Positions 25,636 to 34,591 of a stretch of 64,000 bases of DNA are shown here, piece after piece. Positions within the stretch are counted from its first letter, which is position 1. Every line of letters starts with the position of its first letter. The notes beneath the pieces are model-generated. The model did not search any database and was not told where the DNA came from. It saw only the letters and a list, made by a program, of their open reading frames with translations. The translations under genes were made by a program, and so were the position numbers. The DNA comes from Pseudomonadota bacterium (GTDB lineage Bacteria; Pseudomonadota; Alphaproteobacteria; Azospirillales; Azospirillaceae), in NCBI GenBank assembly GCA_023423695.1, contig JAFAFA010000052.1, forward strand, positions 1 to 64,000, read 5' to 3'.

Positions 25636-27864
25636 TCACTCCGCGGCAGCCGCGCAGGGGCATTGCTGCACGAGGCGGGGGACGCTGACGGCAAAGACGG
25701 TGCCCTGCCCCACCCGCGACCGCACGGTGACGGGATGGTCCAGCATCTGGGACATGCGGCGGACGATCGACAGCCCGAGCCCCAGGCCGCCCCCGCTGTC
25801 GCGCTGGTCGGTGCCGCAGCGGTAGAAATCCTCGAAGATCGCCGTCATATCGGCTTCGGCGATGCCGGGGCCGGTGTCCCAAACCTCGATGGACAGGCGG
25901 TCGCCGCCCACGCCGTCGCAACGGCGGCGGCAGCCCAGCAGGATCCGCCCTTCGGTGGTGTAGCGCAGGGCATTCACCAGCAGGTTGCGCACCATCCGCT
26001 CCAGCAGGATCGGGTCGCTGCGCACGCGGACCGAACAGGGCACCACCCGCAACTCCAGCCCGCGGTCGGCAGCCTGATCGCCGATCTCGAGGGACAGGCG
26101 TCCGAGGATGTCCTGCACGTCGAAATCGACGACCCGCGGCTTCACGTTGCCGACCTCCAGCGCGGAGGTGTCGAGCAGGGTGGACAGCAAGGTGTTGCCG
26201 GTGCTCAGCGCCTCGCCCAGCTTGTTCGCCACCTCCACCTGCTGGGGATCGTCCAGCTTGCTCAACAGGATGTGGTGGAACAGGCTCATCGCCTGGAAGG
26301 GCTGGCGCAGATCGTGGCTTGCGGCGGCCAGGAACCGGCTCTTGGCCTGGTTGGCGCGTTCCGCCTCGGCATGGGCGCGGGCCAGCGCCTCGCGGATTTC
26401 CACCGATTCGGTCATGTCGACGGCGGCACAGATGATGCCGCAGACCGCCCCGGTGTCGTCGCGCATCGGTTCCACCGACAGGTCCAGCGCGCGGCGGATG
26501 CCGTTGTAGGTCATCTCCACCTCGCACCGGGTGCCGACCCCGCTTTCAATCACCGAACGCTTGAGCGGAACCAGCCGGTCGGCATCCTGCGGGAACAGTT
26601 CGGCATCGGTCCGGCCGATCATGCGTTCCGGACGGAAGTCCGGCTGCGGACAATAGACCCACAGATGCCGCAGGTCGCGGTCCTGGGTGAACAGCGTCAC
26701 CTTGGAATGGCGCAGGGCCATCCGGAACCGCTCCTCGCTTTCGCGCAGCGCGCGGGCCATGGCGGCGCGGGCACGCGCCTCGATGCGCAGCAGGCGTTTC
26801 GTCCGCGCCTCGCGCAGCACATAGACGGCGGCGCCGGCGGTCAGAAGGAACCCGCCGACCAGCATGGCCCAGGCCAGCCAGCCTTCGGAGCCGAACAGGC
26901 GCACGGGTCCCGGCACCACGTACAGCCGCCACACCCGCCCGCCATAGGCGATGTCGCGGATGATGGCCCGCGTTGCCGCCTCCCCGTTCAGCTCCTCCAC
27001 CGTCAGCGGCAGGGTGGGAGGATGCGGAAGCTCGCCGGGACGGCTCAACGCCCCTTCGGCGGCAAGCAGCCGCGGTGCTCCCGGCTTCGGGTCCAGCAGA
27101 TAGGCGTCACCGACGGTCAGCCCCACCCGCAGAACCGCATCACGCAACAACCGGCCGACGTCGAAGCTGGTCCACAGGAAGCCGGTCAGGTCATCGCAGA
27201 CCGTACGGGCGGCGAAACGCTCCTCTCCGGCATCGACGTCGCGCGAATAGACCGGCAGGTAGATCAGCACGGAATCCGGGCCGAACTCCGCCCGCAGGGG
27301 CTCGCCCTCGGCCGCGACCACACGATTGGCGGCACAGGATCGGACCAGCACATCGCGCTGACCGGGCAGGCTGGCCATATCCAGACCGATCAGGCCGGCC
27401 GCCGATTTGGGCTCGGCAAGCACATTCACGAACCGGTCGGCACCGGGTTGCAGGTCCGCGTCCCCGGCGTTCCGGACGGCGAAGGAGGTGTGGCCGGCCG
27501 ACCGCATCGCCCGCTCCAGCAGCGGCAGGTCGCGTTCGGCTATCCGCCGTGACCAGACGACGGCGCGGAGATTGGGGTAAAGCGGAAGCAGGGGTTCGGC
27601 CGCCGAGGAAAAGCTCGCCTCCGTCACCGGTTCCGGCCCGGCCAGGGGGCCGCTCAGCGCGCGCAGAAGGACGCTCTGATGGTCGAAGCGGGTCTTGAGT
27701 TCATCGTGGAGCTGGATGGCTTGGCGGTCGGCCAAGGCATGTTCGGCATCGCCGGTCGCGGCACGGATCAGAAGAAAAGCGCTGAGGGACAGGAACAGGC
27801 CGGCAAAAACGATGGTTGGAACCGCTGTGCCCGCCCGTCCGTCTCCCCGATATCGCCGGTTCAT
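25636..27864 (-). CDS. CHASE-PAS sensor histidine kinase (HDLRQP type)
   Basis: A membrane histidine kinase of 742 residues. A first membrane helix (about 15-37) and a second (about 305-328) enclose a periplasmic region whose pattern (RAVVWSRRIAERDLPLLE, then YLPVYSRD) fits a CHASE-type sensor domain. A cytoplasmic PAS domain spans about 365-485, then HisKA with the phospho-acceptor His in ASHDLRQP near residue 516, then HATPase_c with its N box (LVNALRYTTEGRI), DTGPGI and GLGLGLSIVRR. There is no receiver domain. The start at 27864 has GGAGGG upstream; 27888 is an alternative. The HDLRQP variant recurs in two more kinases of this window. Stimulus and regulator are unknown. Confidence 0.88.
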   Translation of the reverse strand: MNRRYRGDGRAGTAVPTIVFAGLFLSLSAFLLIRAATGDAEHALADRQAIQLHDELKTRFDHQSVLLRALSGPLAGPEPVTEASFSSAAEPLLPLYPNLRAVVWSRRIAERDLPLLERAMRSAGHTSFAVRNAGDADLQPGADRFVNVLAEPKSAAGLIGLDMASLPGQRDVLVRSCAANRVVAAEGEPLRAEFGPDSVLIYLPVYSRDVDAGEERFAARTVCDDLTGFLWTSFDVGRLLRDAVLRVGLTVGDAYLLDPKPGAPRLLAAEGALSRPGELPHPPTLPLTVEELNGEAATRAIIRDIAYGGRVWRLYVVPGPVRLFGSEGWLAWAMLVGGFLLTAGAAVYVLREARTKRLLRIEARARAAMARALRESEERFRMALRHSKVTLFTQDRDLRHLWVYCPQPDFRPERMIGRTDAELFPQDADRLVPLKRSVIESGVGTRCEVEMTYNGIRRALDLSVEPMRDDTGAVCGIICAAVDMTESVEIREALARAHAEAERANQAKSRFLAAASHDLRQPFQAMSLFHHILLSKLDDPQQVEVANKLGEALSTGNTLLSTLLDTSALEVGNVKPRVVDFDVQDILGRLSLEIGDQAADRGLELRVVPCSVRVRSDPILLERMVRNLLVNALRYTTEGRILLGCRRRCDGVGGDRLSIEVWDTGPGIAEADMTAIFEDFYRCGTDQRDSGGGLGLGLSIVRRMSQMLDHPVTVRSRVGQGTVFAVSVPRLVQQCPCAAAAE

Positions 27865-28144
27865 CCGATGGCCCTCCGTCCCACCCATACCCGATCATAG
27901 CGAGAGAAAGACATAAATGGGTATGAGAAAGATCCGCACCAAACGAAAGAGGGGGTTTTCCCTAACCATCAGGGGACAAGAAAGCGGCGGGAGTAGGGTT
28001 CAGCGAGGGATTCGTGTCGCATTTTGCCGCATTGCCGCGGTCTCTGTTTCAGAAAAGTCATTGCGCGGCAGAAACGATCAATATTCCTTTCCGTTGCCCT
28101 TTTTCCATCTTGCCGACTCCACTGCCGGTTTAGAGTCGATATTA

Positions 28145-29581
28145 TCAGAGCGGATCGTGCCCGAGCAGGCGGATGACGGCCGCACGCAAGGCGAGTGGCG
28201 CCACCGGCTTGTGGAGCAGCGGATAGCCGGACAGACGCGCCTCGCGCAGCCGCTTCGGATCGGTATCGCCGGTCAGGATCATGCCGGGCACCGGACGGTC
28301 GAACAGCTTGGCGATCTGCCGGATGGCGACGATGCCATTCGCCGCTCCCTTCAGCCGCAGATCGGAAATGATGAGGTCGAATCGGTCAGGCGTCGGGCCG
28401 ATCCGTTCGACGGCGGCGTCATAGGAGTCCGCACCGACCACGCTGCACCCCCATTGGCACAGCAGCGCCTCCAGTGCCGCCAGCACCATCGGATCGTCCT
28501 CGATCACCAGAATGCGGGTGCGGCTGATGTCCGCCGCACCGCTGTCCGGCATGGCTGCAGCAGGCGGTTCCTCCTTGCCGGCGCTGTCTGCCGCCTCGAC
28601 GGAGCGTGGAACGATCACCGCGAAGACGGTGCCCCGCCCCTCCGCCGAACACACCTCCAGCCCGAAGCCGAGCTTGCGCGCCAGACCGCGGACCAGCGTC
28701 AGGTCCAGCCCCAGCGTGCCGGAGCCCTCCCCGGCCGGGCGCGTCAGTTCCGCCCTCAATGCCTCCAGCCGCTGCGCGGAAAGACCGCGGCCGCTGTCCC
28801 ACACCTCGATCCGCAGGCGGTCGCCGCGGGTGCGGCAGCCGACCAGAACCCGGCCATGTACCGTGGCGCGCAAAGCATTGGCGACCAACCCGTGCAGCAG
28901 GCGCTCCAGCAGCGCGGAGTCGGTCCGCACCACCGCCGAACAGGGCATCACGCTGAAGCGCACCCCGCGGTCGGCGAAGCGCGGCGCCACGTCCAGCGCC
29001 AACCGCATCAGGACCCCGTTGACGGCGTGGGTGCGGACGTCCGGTTCGACCAGACCGCTTTCCAGGCGGACCAGATCGAAATGACCATCGACCATGCTGC
29101 GCATGGACTCCACCGCCTGGGCCATCGAGTGCAGCAGGTCGCGCGCCGACGGCTCCGCCGCAGCCGTGCGGCCCTCCTTCAACCGGCCGTCCAGCGTGCC
29201 GATCAGCAGGGACAGTGCCGCCAGAGGCTGGCGCAGGTCATGGCTCGCCGCCGCGAACAGGCGCCCCGCCGGGTCCCGCATCGGCTGTACCGCCGGCACC
29301 TGGGTGAGAGTGTCCACGGATGCGGAAGACGAGACGGGGTGGGTGGTGGAGGATGTGAGGTTGGCGAGCCGCCACACCGCCCCGCCACCGGCCAGCGGGA
29401 CGACCATGCGCCCGGGCCCGGCCTGCTCCTCCAGGTCGGCGGACGGCATCCCGGCCGCAAGGCGACCGGCAAGCCATGGCAAAGCTTCGGCCGCCGGAGA
29501 CCAGTCGGTCAGCCGCCCGTCTACGCCGAACACCAGAATCGGCGGCGCCGAGCCATCGGCATCGTCTTGGCTGCCGTTCAT
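28145..29581 (-). CDS. Cytoplasmic hybrid histidine kinase with C-terminal receiver (HDLRQP type)
   Basis: A soluble 478-residue hybrid kinase. A short, PAS-like N-terminal region (to about 85) is followed by HisKA with the His in AASHDLRQP near residue 113, HATPase_c at about 210-325 (LVANALRATVHGRV, DSGRGL) and a receiver domain at about 352-475. The phospho-acceptor Asp lies in LIISDLRL near 405 and the conserved Lys in HKPVAP. No membrane segment is present. The receiver could act as a phosphate sink for its own kinase or for the CHASE kinase encoded 280 bases downstream on the same strand. The glycine-rich G2 box reads TLGLDLTLVRG, weaker than usual. Confidence 0.85.
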   Translation of the reverse strand: MNGSQDDADGSAPPILVFGVDGRLTDWSPAAEALPWLAGRLAAGMPSADLEEQAGPGRMVVPLAGGGAVWRLANLTSSTTHPVSSSASVDTLTQVPAVQPMRDPAGRLFAAASHDLRQPLAALSLLIGTLDGRLKEGRTAAAEPSARDLLHSMAQAVESMRSMVDGHFDLVRLESGLVEPDVRTHAVNGVLMRLALDVAPRFADRGVRFSVMPCSAVVRTDSALLERLLHGLVANALRATVHGRVLVGCRTRGDRLRIEVWDSGRGLSAQRLEALRAELTRPAGEGSGTLGLDLTLVRGLARKLGFGLEVCSAEGRGTVFAVIVPRSVEAADSAGKEEPPAAAMPDSGAADISRTRILVIEDDPMVLAALEALLCQWGCSVVGADSYDAAVERIGPTPDRFDLIISDLRLKGAANGIVAIRQIAKLFDRPVPGMILTGDTDPKRLREARLSGYPLLHKPVAPLALRAAVIRLLGHDPL

Positions 29582-29835
29582 GGCAACACCTGCATCCAAA
29601 CCATAACGCCCCGGAACCGATCACGCTGTGGAGTTACCAGAGTATGGAAGCGATAGCCCGCTGCAAAGCCCGCCATTGGGCAGAGTGCACGCGAAGATCA
29701 TAACGCTCCACGCAATCAAACCTTTTGTTGCTTTTTCGGCAAATCCGACAGAGTCCACCTGCAAAGAAGGCTTTCTGTTACAATTCGACAAATAATCACC
29801 GTCACTTCGAGCCAGGCCTTCAGCGATTTTTAGGA

Positions 29836-31464
29836 ATGGGCAGCAATAATGATCGGATGGAATGCGACGCGCAGACTTGTGACGATGGGGAAAGCGGCCG
29901 GGTGGCGGCCGGAAAAGTCCTGCCCGATGATCTTTTCCTGTCCGCAATGATGCGGCTGCCGATCGCGGTCGCCCTTCTCAAGGCCCACCGCGACTGCACG
30001 GGCGCGCTGACGGACCTGGAATGGCGGTCGGCCAACCCGGCGGCGGAACAACTGCTGGGCACCGCACCTCTGGCCGGCCGCCGGCTGCGCGGCGGCGCGA
30101 CCGACGCCACCTGCCCCGGATTGTTCGCGGTGCTGGCCGACGCCCTGCTTGAACCGGTGGAGCGGACGGTCGCGGCGCGGCGCGGCGGCATTCCCGTGCG
30201 CTGGCAGGTGGTGGCGGCCCCGGCGCCTGGCGGCCTCAGCGCGATCCTGACCGACCTGGGCCCGGAGGCGCCCTCCGTGGCCGAGGCGCTTGCCGAAAGC
30301 CTGACCGCGGCGCTGGAGCACAGCGCCGAGAGCTTCGCCCTGTTCGACCATGACGACCGGCTGGTCCACGCCAACAGCCGGCTGAAGAGCGACCTGCCCG
30401 GACTGGCCAGCCGGCTGGTGCCCGGCGTGCCCTTCGAGGAACTGGCCCGCGGCTTCGCCCTGTCCGACCCCCGCCTGACCACGGAGGAGGAACGCGCGAC
30501 CTGGCTGAGAGTACGGCTGGAGCGCCATCGCCGGCTGGAGCCGCCGGTGGTCGTGCCGCTGCCCGACGGGCGCTGGCTGCTCAGCCGCGAACATGCGGTG
30601 CCCGGCGGCGTGCTGGTCCACTACACCGACGTCACCACTTTGAAGCTGAACGAGGAGCGGATGCGCGTCCGCGAGGCGGAGGCCCGCGCCGCCCGCAGCG
30701 AGGCGGAAAGCGCCAGCCGCGCCAAGAGCGCCTTCCTGGCGCAGATGAGCCACGAGCTGCGGACGCCCTTGAACGCCGTCCTGGGCTTTTCCGAGATGCT
30801 GCTGTCGGAGCCGTTCGGGCCGCTGGGCAACCCGCGCTACCGCAGCTATGCCGGCGACATCCGCGATGCCGGAAGTCATCTTCTGGCCCTGATCGACGAT
30901 ATCCTGGAGTTGTCGCGCCTGGACGGCACCATGCCGATGGCCGAGGAGGGGGTGGATCTGGACGCCCTGTCGCTCAAGGTCGCCGCGGCGCTGCAGGAGG
31001 TCGCGGCCGAGGGCGAGGTGCGCCTGCGCCGCGACGTGCCGGCCGACCTTCCGCTTCTGCAGGGCGACGCCCAGGCGCTGACCCAGATGCTGACCAATCT
31101 GCTGTCCAACGCCGTCACCCACACCAGGCCGGGCGGTGAGGTGGTGCTGACGGCGCAGCTGATGCCGGATGGCGGGATCGGACTGATGGTGGCCGACACC
31201 GGCATCGGCATCCCGACCGCCGAGCTTCCCCGCATCCTCCACCCGTTCGAGCTGCAGGATTCCACCATCGCCCGCAATTCCCGCGGGACCGGGCTGGGTC
31301 TGCCGATCGTCAAGCGGCTGGCTGAAATGCATGGCGGCCGGTTGGAGCTGACCAGCGAGCCGGGAGTCGGCACCGCCGCCGTTCTGGTGTTTCCCGCCGA
31401 CCGCAGCCTGCCGCGCGACCGTTGCCGGCCGGCACCCCTGCCCCCGGTCGTCATTCCGGACTGA
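29836..31464 (+). CDS. Cytoplasmic PAS sensor histidine kinase
   Basis: A soluble kinase of about 542 residues. It has two weak PAS-like segments (about 35-150 and 160-290, the second including FALFDHDDRLVHANSRLKSD), a coiled-coil linker rich in Arg/Glu/Ala, HisKA with MSHELRTPLNAVLGFSEML near residue 305, and HATPase_c with NLLSNAVTHT, DTGIGI and GTGLGLPIVKRLAEMHGG. It lacks a membrane helix and a receiver domain. The start is uncertain: 29836 and 29857 are both possible and the frame is open back to 29725. The upstream interval shared with the divergent hybrid kinase is AT-rich between about 29700 and 29830, consistent with two promoters. Confidence 0.85.
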   Translation: MGSNNDRMECDAQTCDDGESGRVAAGKVLPDDLFLSAMMRLPIAVALLKAHRDCTGALTDLEWRSANPAAEQLLGTAPLAGRRLRGGATDATCPGLFAVLADALLEPVERTVAARRGGIPVRWQVVAAPAPGGLSAILTDLGPEAPSVAEALAESLTAALEHSAESFALFDHDDRLVHANSRLKSDLPGLASRLVPGVPFEELARGFALSDPRLTTEEERATWLRVRLERHRRLEPPVVVPLPDGRWLLSREHAVPGGVLVHYTDVTTLKLNEERMRVREAEARAARSEAESASRAKSAFLAQMSHELRTPLNAVLGFSEMLLSEPFGPLGNPRYRSYAGDIRDAGSHLLALIDDILELSRLDGTMPMAEEGVDLDALSLKVAAALQEVAAEGEVRLRRDVPADLPLLQGDAQALTQMLTNLLSNAVTHTRPGGEVVLTAQLMPDGGIGLMVADTGIGIPTAELPRILHPFELQDSTIARNSRGTGLGLPIVKRLAEMHGGRLELTSEPGVGTAAVLVFPADRSLPRDRCRPAPLPPVVIPD

Positions 31465-31547
31465 GTCCGGTTCCGGACCGGGCGCTGCCCGTCATACTCT
31501 TTTTGCCTCTTGGCGCCGCAGGACCGAAGCGGCATTGTGTCCGCATC

Positions 31548-31562
31548 GTTCCCTAACCGTTC
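31548..31562 (+). promoter_or_regulatory. LexA (SOS) box upstream of mmcB
   Basis: GTTC at 31548-31551, a seven-base gap (CCTAACC) and GTTC at 31559-31562 match the alphaproteobacterial LexA operator GTTC-N7-GTTC exactly. It ends 26 bases before the mmcB start codon, the position expected for repression by LexA. This supports DNA-damage control of mmcB. Confidence 0.85.
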
Positions 31563-31588
31563 TATTTTCCAGTGGTGGCACAGCGCCA

Positions 31589-32080
31589 ATGAGCGACGAC
31601 CTTGCCGTACCGGTTTCCAATGGTGGAACCGCCCCGTCCGCCGGCGGAGCGGTGCCGATCTTCCGTGGCGTGCGGCGGGCGCTGGCGATGCGCGGCTATG
31701 CCACCCTGACCGAATTCCGGCTGGCGAGCGGACGGCGGGCCGACGTGCTGGCCATCGACGAGTCCGGCTGCATCCTGATCGTAGAGGTGAAGAGCGGCGT
31801 TCCCGATTTCCGGTCCGACCAGAAATGGCAGGAGTATCGTGAATGGTGCGATGCCTTCTATTTCGCCGTCGATGACGGATTCCCGACCGAGCTGATCCCG
31901 GAGGATTGCGGGCTGATGGTCGCCGACGCCTACGGCGCCGAGGTTCTGCGCGAGGCGCCGGTCAGCAAGCTGGCCGCCGCCCGCCGCAAGACCCTGCTGC
32001 TGCGCGCGGCGATGACCGGCGCCGGTCGCCTGCACCGGATCGAGGATCCAATGTTCACCCAGGCCTCTCCCACCGTGTGA
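31589..32080 (+). CDS. mmcB: MmcB-family DNA repair putative endonuclease
   Basis: A 163-residue soluble protein. Its core ADVLAIDESGCILIVEVKSG has the Asp ... Glu-x-Lys arrangement of PD-(D/E)XK nucleases, followed by DFRSDQKWQEYREWCD, typical of MmcB. In Caulobacter mmcB is a LexA-regulated gene needed for survival of mitomycin C damage. A perfect GTTC-N7-GTTC box lies just upstream, so the SOS link can be read in this sequence too. The start ATG 31589 is chosen after the operator; an upstream in-frame start at 31535 would run through the LexA box and is unlikely. A receiver-Hpt gene follows after 98 bases. Confidence 0.85.
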   Translation: MSDDLAVPVSNGGTAPSAGGAVPIFRGVRRALAMRGYATLTEFRLASGRRADVLAIDESGCILIVEVKSGVPDFRSDQKWQEYREWCDAFYFAVDDGFPTELIPEDCGLMVADAYGAEVLREAPVSKLAAARRKTLLLRAAMTGAGRLHRIEDPMFTQASPTV

Positions 32081-32178
32081 CGGCGCTCCAATCCGACACT
32101 GTCTCATGGTGTGGGTGCGCGCCGCCGGGGAACCGGCTAGACTGCCGTCCTCTCATCAACCGGGAAGAGCGGACCGGC

Positions 32179-32916
32179 ATGATTCCCTTGCACATCCTGC
32201 TGGCGGAAGACGAGACGGTCACCCGCCTTGCCGCCCGCGCCCTGCTGGAGCGTGCCGGCCATCGGGTGGTGGCGGTGGAGGATGGCCCGGCCGCCGTCGC
32301 GGCCGCCGCGCAGATCGGCTTCGACCTGATCCTGATGGATTTGGGACTGCCCGGCCTGCCCGGCGACGAGGCCGTCCGCGCCATCCGCGGCCGGCCGGGC
32401 GGCGGCACCCCGCGGATCATGATGCTGACGGCCAGCATCACCGCGGATGGCCGCGACCGCTGCGCCGGCTGCGGCGCCGACGGGATCCTGGCGAAACCCC
32501 TGAGGTTGGACGCGCTGGCCGCCGCACTGGCCGGGTCGCCGCAAGCCGCACCGCCGGTGGACGAGATGGACTTCGACGAAAGCGCCATTGCGACGATGCG
32601 GGACATGCTGCCGCCCGACCGCACCGCCGAGTTGATCGCCAAGACGGCGGCCGTGCTGCGCCAGCGCGATCGGACGCTCGGCGAAGCTGTGCGGAACGGG
32701 GATCGGACGACTGCCGGAGCGATGGCGCACAAGATCGCCGGGGTGTCCGGCCAGTATGGCTGCCTCGCCCTGCGCCGCGCCGCCCGCGCATTGGAGGCGG
32801 CGCTGGAGGACGGCGGCGCTGCCGACGACCTGCCGCGGCGGATGGCCGATCTGGCCGCTGCAATGGCGCCGGCGCTGGCGTTTTTGGAACGATGCGCCGC
32901 CGCGGCGCGGGGGTGA
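32179..32916 (+). CDS. Receiver-Hpt phosphorelay protein
   Basis: A 245-residue protein with an N-terminal receiver domain (about 5-120; acidic pair in LLAEDE, phospho-acceptor Asp in LILMDLGLP near 54, Lys in AKPL) and a C-terminal histidine phosphotransfer domain (about 135-240; phospho-acceptor His in AMAHKIAGVSG near 183). It has no DNA-binding output. Such proteins relay phosphate between a hybrid or simple kinase and a final regulator. Three kinases are encoded just upstream and two more elsewhere in the window, so it may be a shared relay. The partner is not determinable here. Confidence 0.88.
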   Translation: MIPLHILLAEDETVTRLAARALLERAGHRVVAVEDGPAAVAAAAQIGFDLILMDLGLPGLPGDEAVRAIRGRPGGGTPRIMMLTASITADGRDRCAGCGADGILAKPLRLDALAAALAGSPQAAPPVDEMDFDESAIATMRDMLPPDRTAELIAKTAAVLRQRDRTLGEAVRNGDRTTAGAMAHKIAGVSGQYGCLALRRAARALEAALEDGGAADDLPRRMADLAAAMAPALAFLERCAAAARG

Positions 32917-32948
32917 TCCCCCCGCCCCGTTCCGCGGCTGTCCGCCGG

Positions 32949-34283
32949 TCAGCCGCGCTCGCCGGGCGACACGGCGACGCAATGGTGGCCGTGCTTCGTC
33001 AGGACCGCGCAGGCCTTGCGCGCATCCTTCTCGTCGAGACCGGTCAGGCGGGCGCGATAGACGGTGTCCTTGCCGGCCTTCGCCTCCACCACGCTGGCCT
33101 TGGCCGCGCGCAGGATGAAGGGAGCCTGCTTGACCGCCTGGCTCACCGCCTTGTTGCCGGCGGCGCGGCTGGAGAAGGCGCCGACCTGGACGCCCCAATG
33201 CGAACCGGCCTCGCGGGCGGCCTTGCTCTCCCGCGCCGGCGCGGCGGGGACCGCGGCCATCTGCACGGCGGCGCGCACCGGCTTGGCCTTCACCACCGGC
33301 TCGTCGTCATCCCCCTCGGCGTCGACGGCGTCGGAGCGCGTGGTGTCGAGGCTGGCCATCACAGGCCCTTCGTCACGGCCATGGCTGGCGCGGCCGAAGG
33401 CCTGGTCGAGCAACGCCGCCATCTTGTTGTCGCGCGACCCGGCGGACTTGCCGCCCATCACCACGCCGACCAGACGGCGCCCATCCCGCACCGCCGATGC
33501 GGCGAGGTTGAAGCCCGACGCGACGGTGTAGCCGGTCTTGATGCCGTCCATGCCCTCGTAGCGGGACATCAGGTGGTTGTGGTTGGCCAGCGTGCGGCCG
33601 CCATAGACGAAGTTGCGGCGGCTGAAATAGGGATAGTATTTGGCATGGTCGCGCATCAGGGCGCGGGACAGGGCGGCATAGTCGCGGGCGGTCGTCACCT
33701 GCTCCATGTTCGGCAGGCCCGACGCGTTGCGGTAGACGGTGCGGCGCATGCCCAGTTCGCGCGCCTTGCGCGTCATCATCTCGGCAAAGCGGGACTCGGT
33801 GCCGCCCAGCGCCTCCGCCAGGACGACGGCGGCGTCGTTAGCCGATTTGGTGACGAGGCCGAGGATCGCGGTTTCGACCTTGAGCGTCTGGCCGGCGCGC
33901 AGGCCGAGCTTGGTCGGCGACATGCTCTCCGCGAAGGAGGAAACCGGCAACTGCTGGTCGAGCGCCAGGCGACCGTCCTCCAGCGCGTCGAAGGCGAGGT
34001 ACAGCGTCATCATCTTGGTCAGCGACGCCGGATGGACGATGGCGTCGGCGTCCTGGTCGATCAGCACCTGCCCGGTACGGGCATCGACCACGATGGCCGC
34101 GGCCTTCGCCGCCAGCGCTTCGGCCGCAGTGAGGCCCGACCCGGCGACCACCATACCCAGCAGCGCGGCCGCCGCGAGGAAATGGCGCCCCACACCCGCC
34201 GAACTCCGCCCGCCGGCCGTGTCCGTTGCGCGAAAGGCGAACGGAAACAATCCGTTACGAACGGTGTTGCGCGTTACACTCAT
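32949..34283 (-). CDS. D-alanyl-D-alanine carboxypeptidase (PBP5/DacF type) with SPOR domain
   Basis: A 444-residue exported protein of peptidase family S11. After a signal sequence (hydrophobic core about 35-55) come the three active-site motifs: SLTK near residue 87, SAN in TKSANDAAV near 149 and KTG in GIKTGYT near 250. It trims the terminal D-Ala of peptidoglycan pentapeptides. An Ala/Asp/Lys-rich linker leads to a C-terminal SPOR domain (about 360-440, starting HWGVQVGAFSSRAAG), which binds denuded glycan at the septum and should direct the enzyme to division sites. The usual amphipathic C-terminal membrane anchor of PBP5 is replaced by this domain. Confidence 0.93.
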   Translation of the reverse strand: MSVTRNTVRNGLFPFAFRATDTAGGRSSAGVGRHFLAAAALLGMVVAGSGLTAAEALAAKAAAIVVDARTGQVLIDQDADAIVHPASLTKMMTLYLAFDALEDGRLALDQQLPVSSFAESMSPTKLGLRAGQTLKVETAILGLVTKSANDAAVVLAEALGGTESRFAEMMTRKARELGMRRTVYRNASGLPNMEQVTTARDYAALSRALMRDHAKYYPYFSRRNFVYGGRTLANHNHLMSRYEGMDGIKTGYTVASGFNLAASAVRDGRRLVGVVMGGKSAGSRDNKMAALLDQAFGRASHGRDEGPVMASLDTTRSDAVDAEGDDDEPVVKAKPVRAAVQMAAVPAAPARESKAAREAGSHWGVQVGAFSSRAAGNKAVSQAVKQAPFILRAAKASVVEAKAGKDTVYRARLTGLDEKDARKACAVLTKHGHHCVAVSPGERG

Positions 34284-34322
34284 GATGGCCCCGCCAACCG
34301 CTAGATTTTGGTGCTTGGTTCA

Positions 34323-34351
34323 ATGGTAAATTCGTGCGAAATCAGTGTCTA
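34323..34351 (-). promoter_or_regulatory. Candidate promoter for the carboxypeptidase gene
   Basis: On the minus strand TAGACA (34351-34346), a 17-base spacer and TACCAT (34328-34323) form a plausible vegetative promoter, placing the transcript start about 35 bases before the gene. The rest of the 308-base interval 34284-34591 is AT-rich near this promoter and GC-rich nearer the plus-strand lipoprotein gene, with no further feature I can support. Confidence 0.45.
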
Positions 34352-34591
34352 GCAGGAATTCGTTAATTTCTTGCTTTGGCTTTTGGCAGTGTCTGTGACC
34401 AAAATGGCAGGTCCTGGCTGACGGAGGATGACGGGGAAGACCGCGGAGGACGGCACGCAAGCGGAGGGGTTACGGCATGGGGGCAGACGGATTACCGGCG
34501 CCCTCCGATCGGCCGGGGCCCGGCGATCGGGCTTGCCGCCGCGACCTGCGCCCTCCACCTACCAGGGGCCGCTGACGCGAGGCAAGCGACA

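Noticed and set aside
25431..25688. 85-codon plus-strand ORF upstream of pta
   Set aside because: No ribosome binding site, arginine/glycine-rich nonsense-like ending, overlap with the 3' end of the kinase gene and no recognisable family.
34321..34400. Possible tRNA or small RNA in the AT-rich stretch near the carboxypeptidase gene
   Set aside because: No cloverleaf, no conserved T-loop sequence and no terminator were found. The composition is explained by the promoter.
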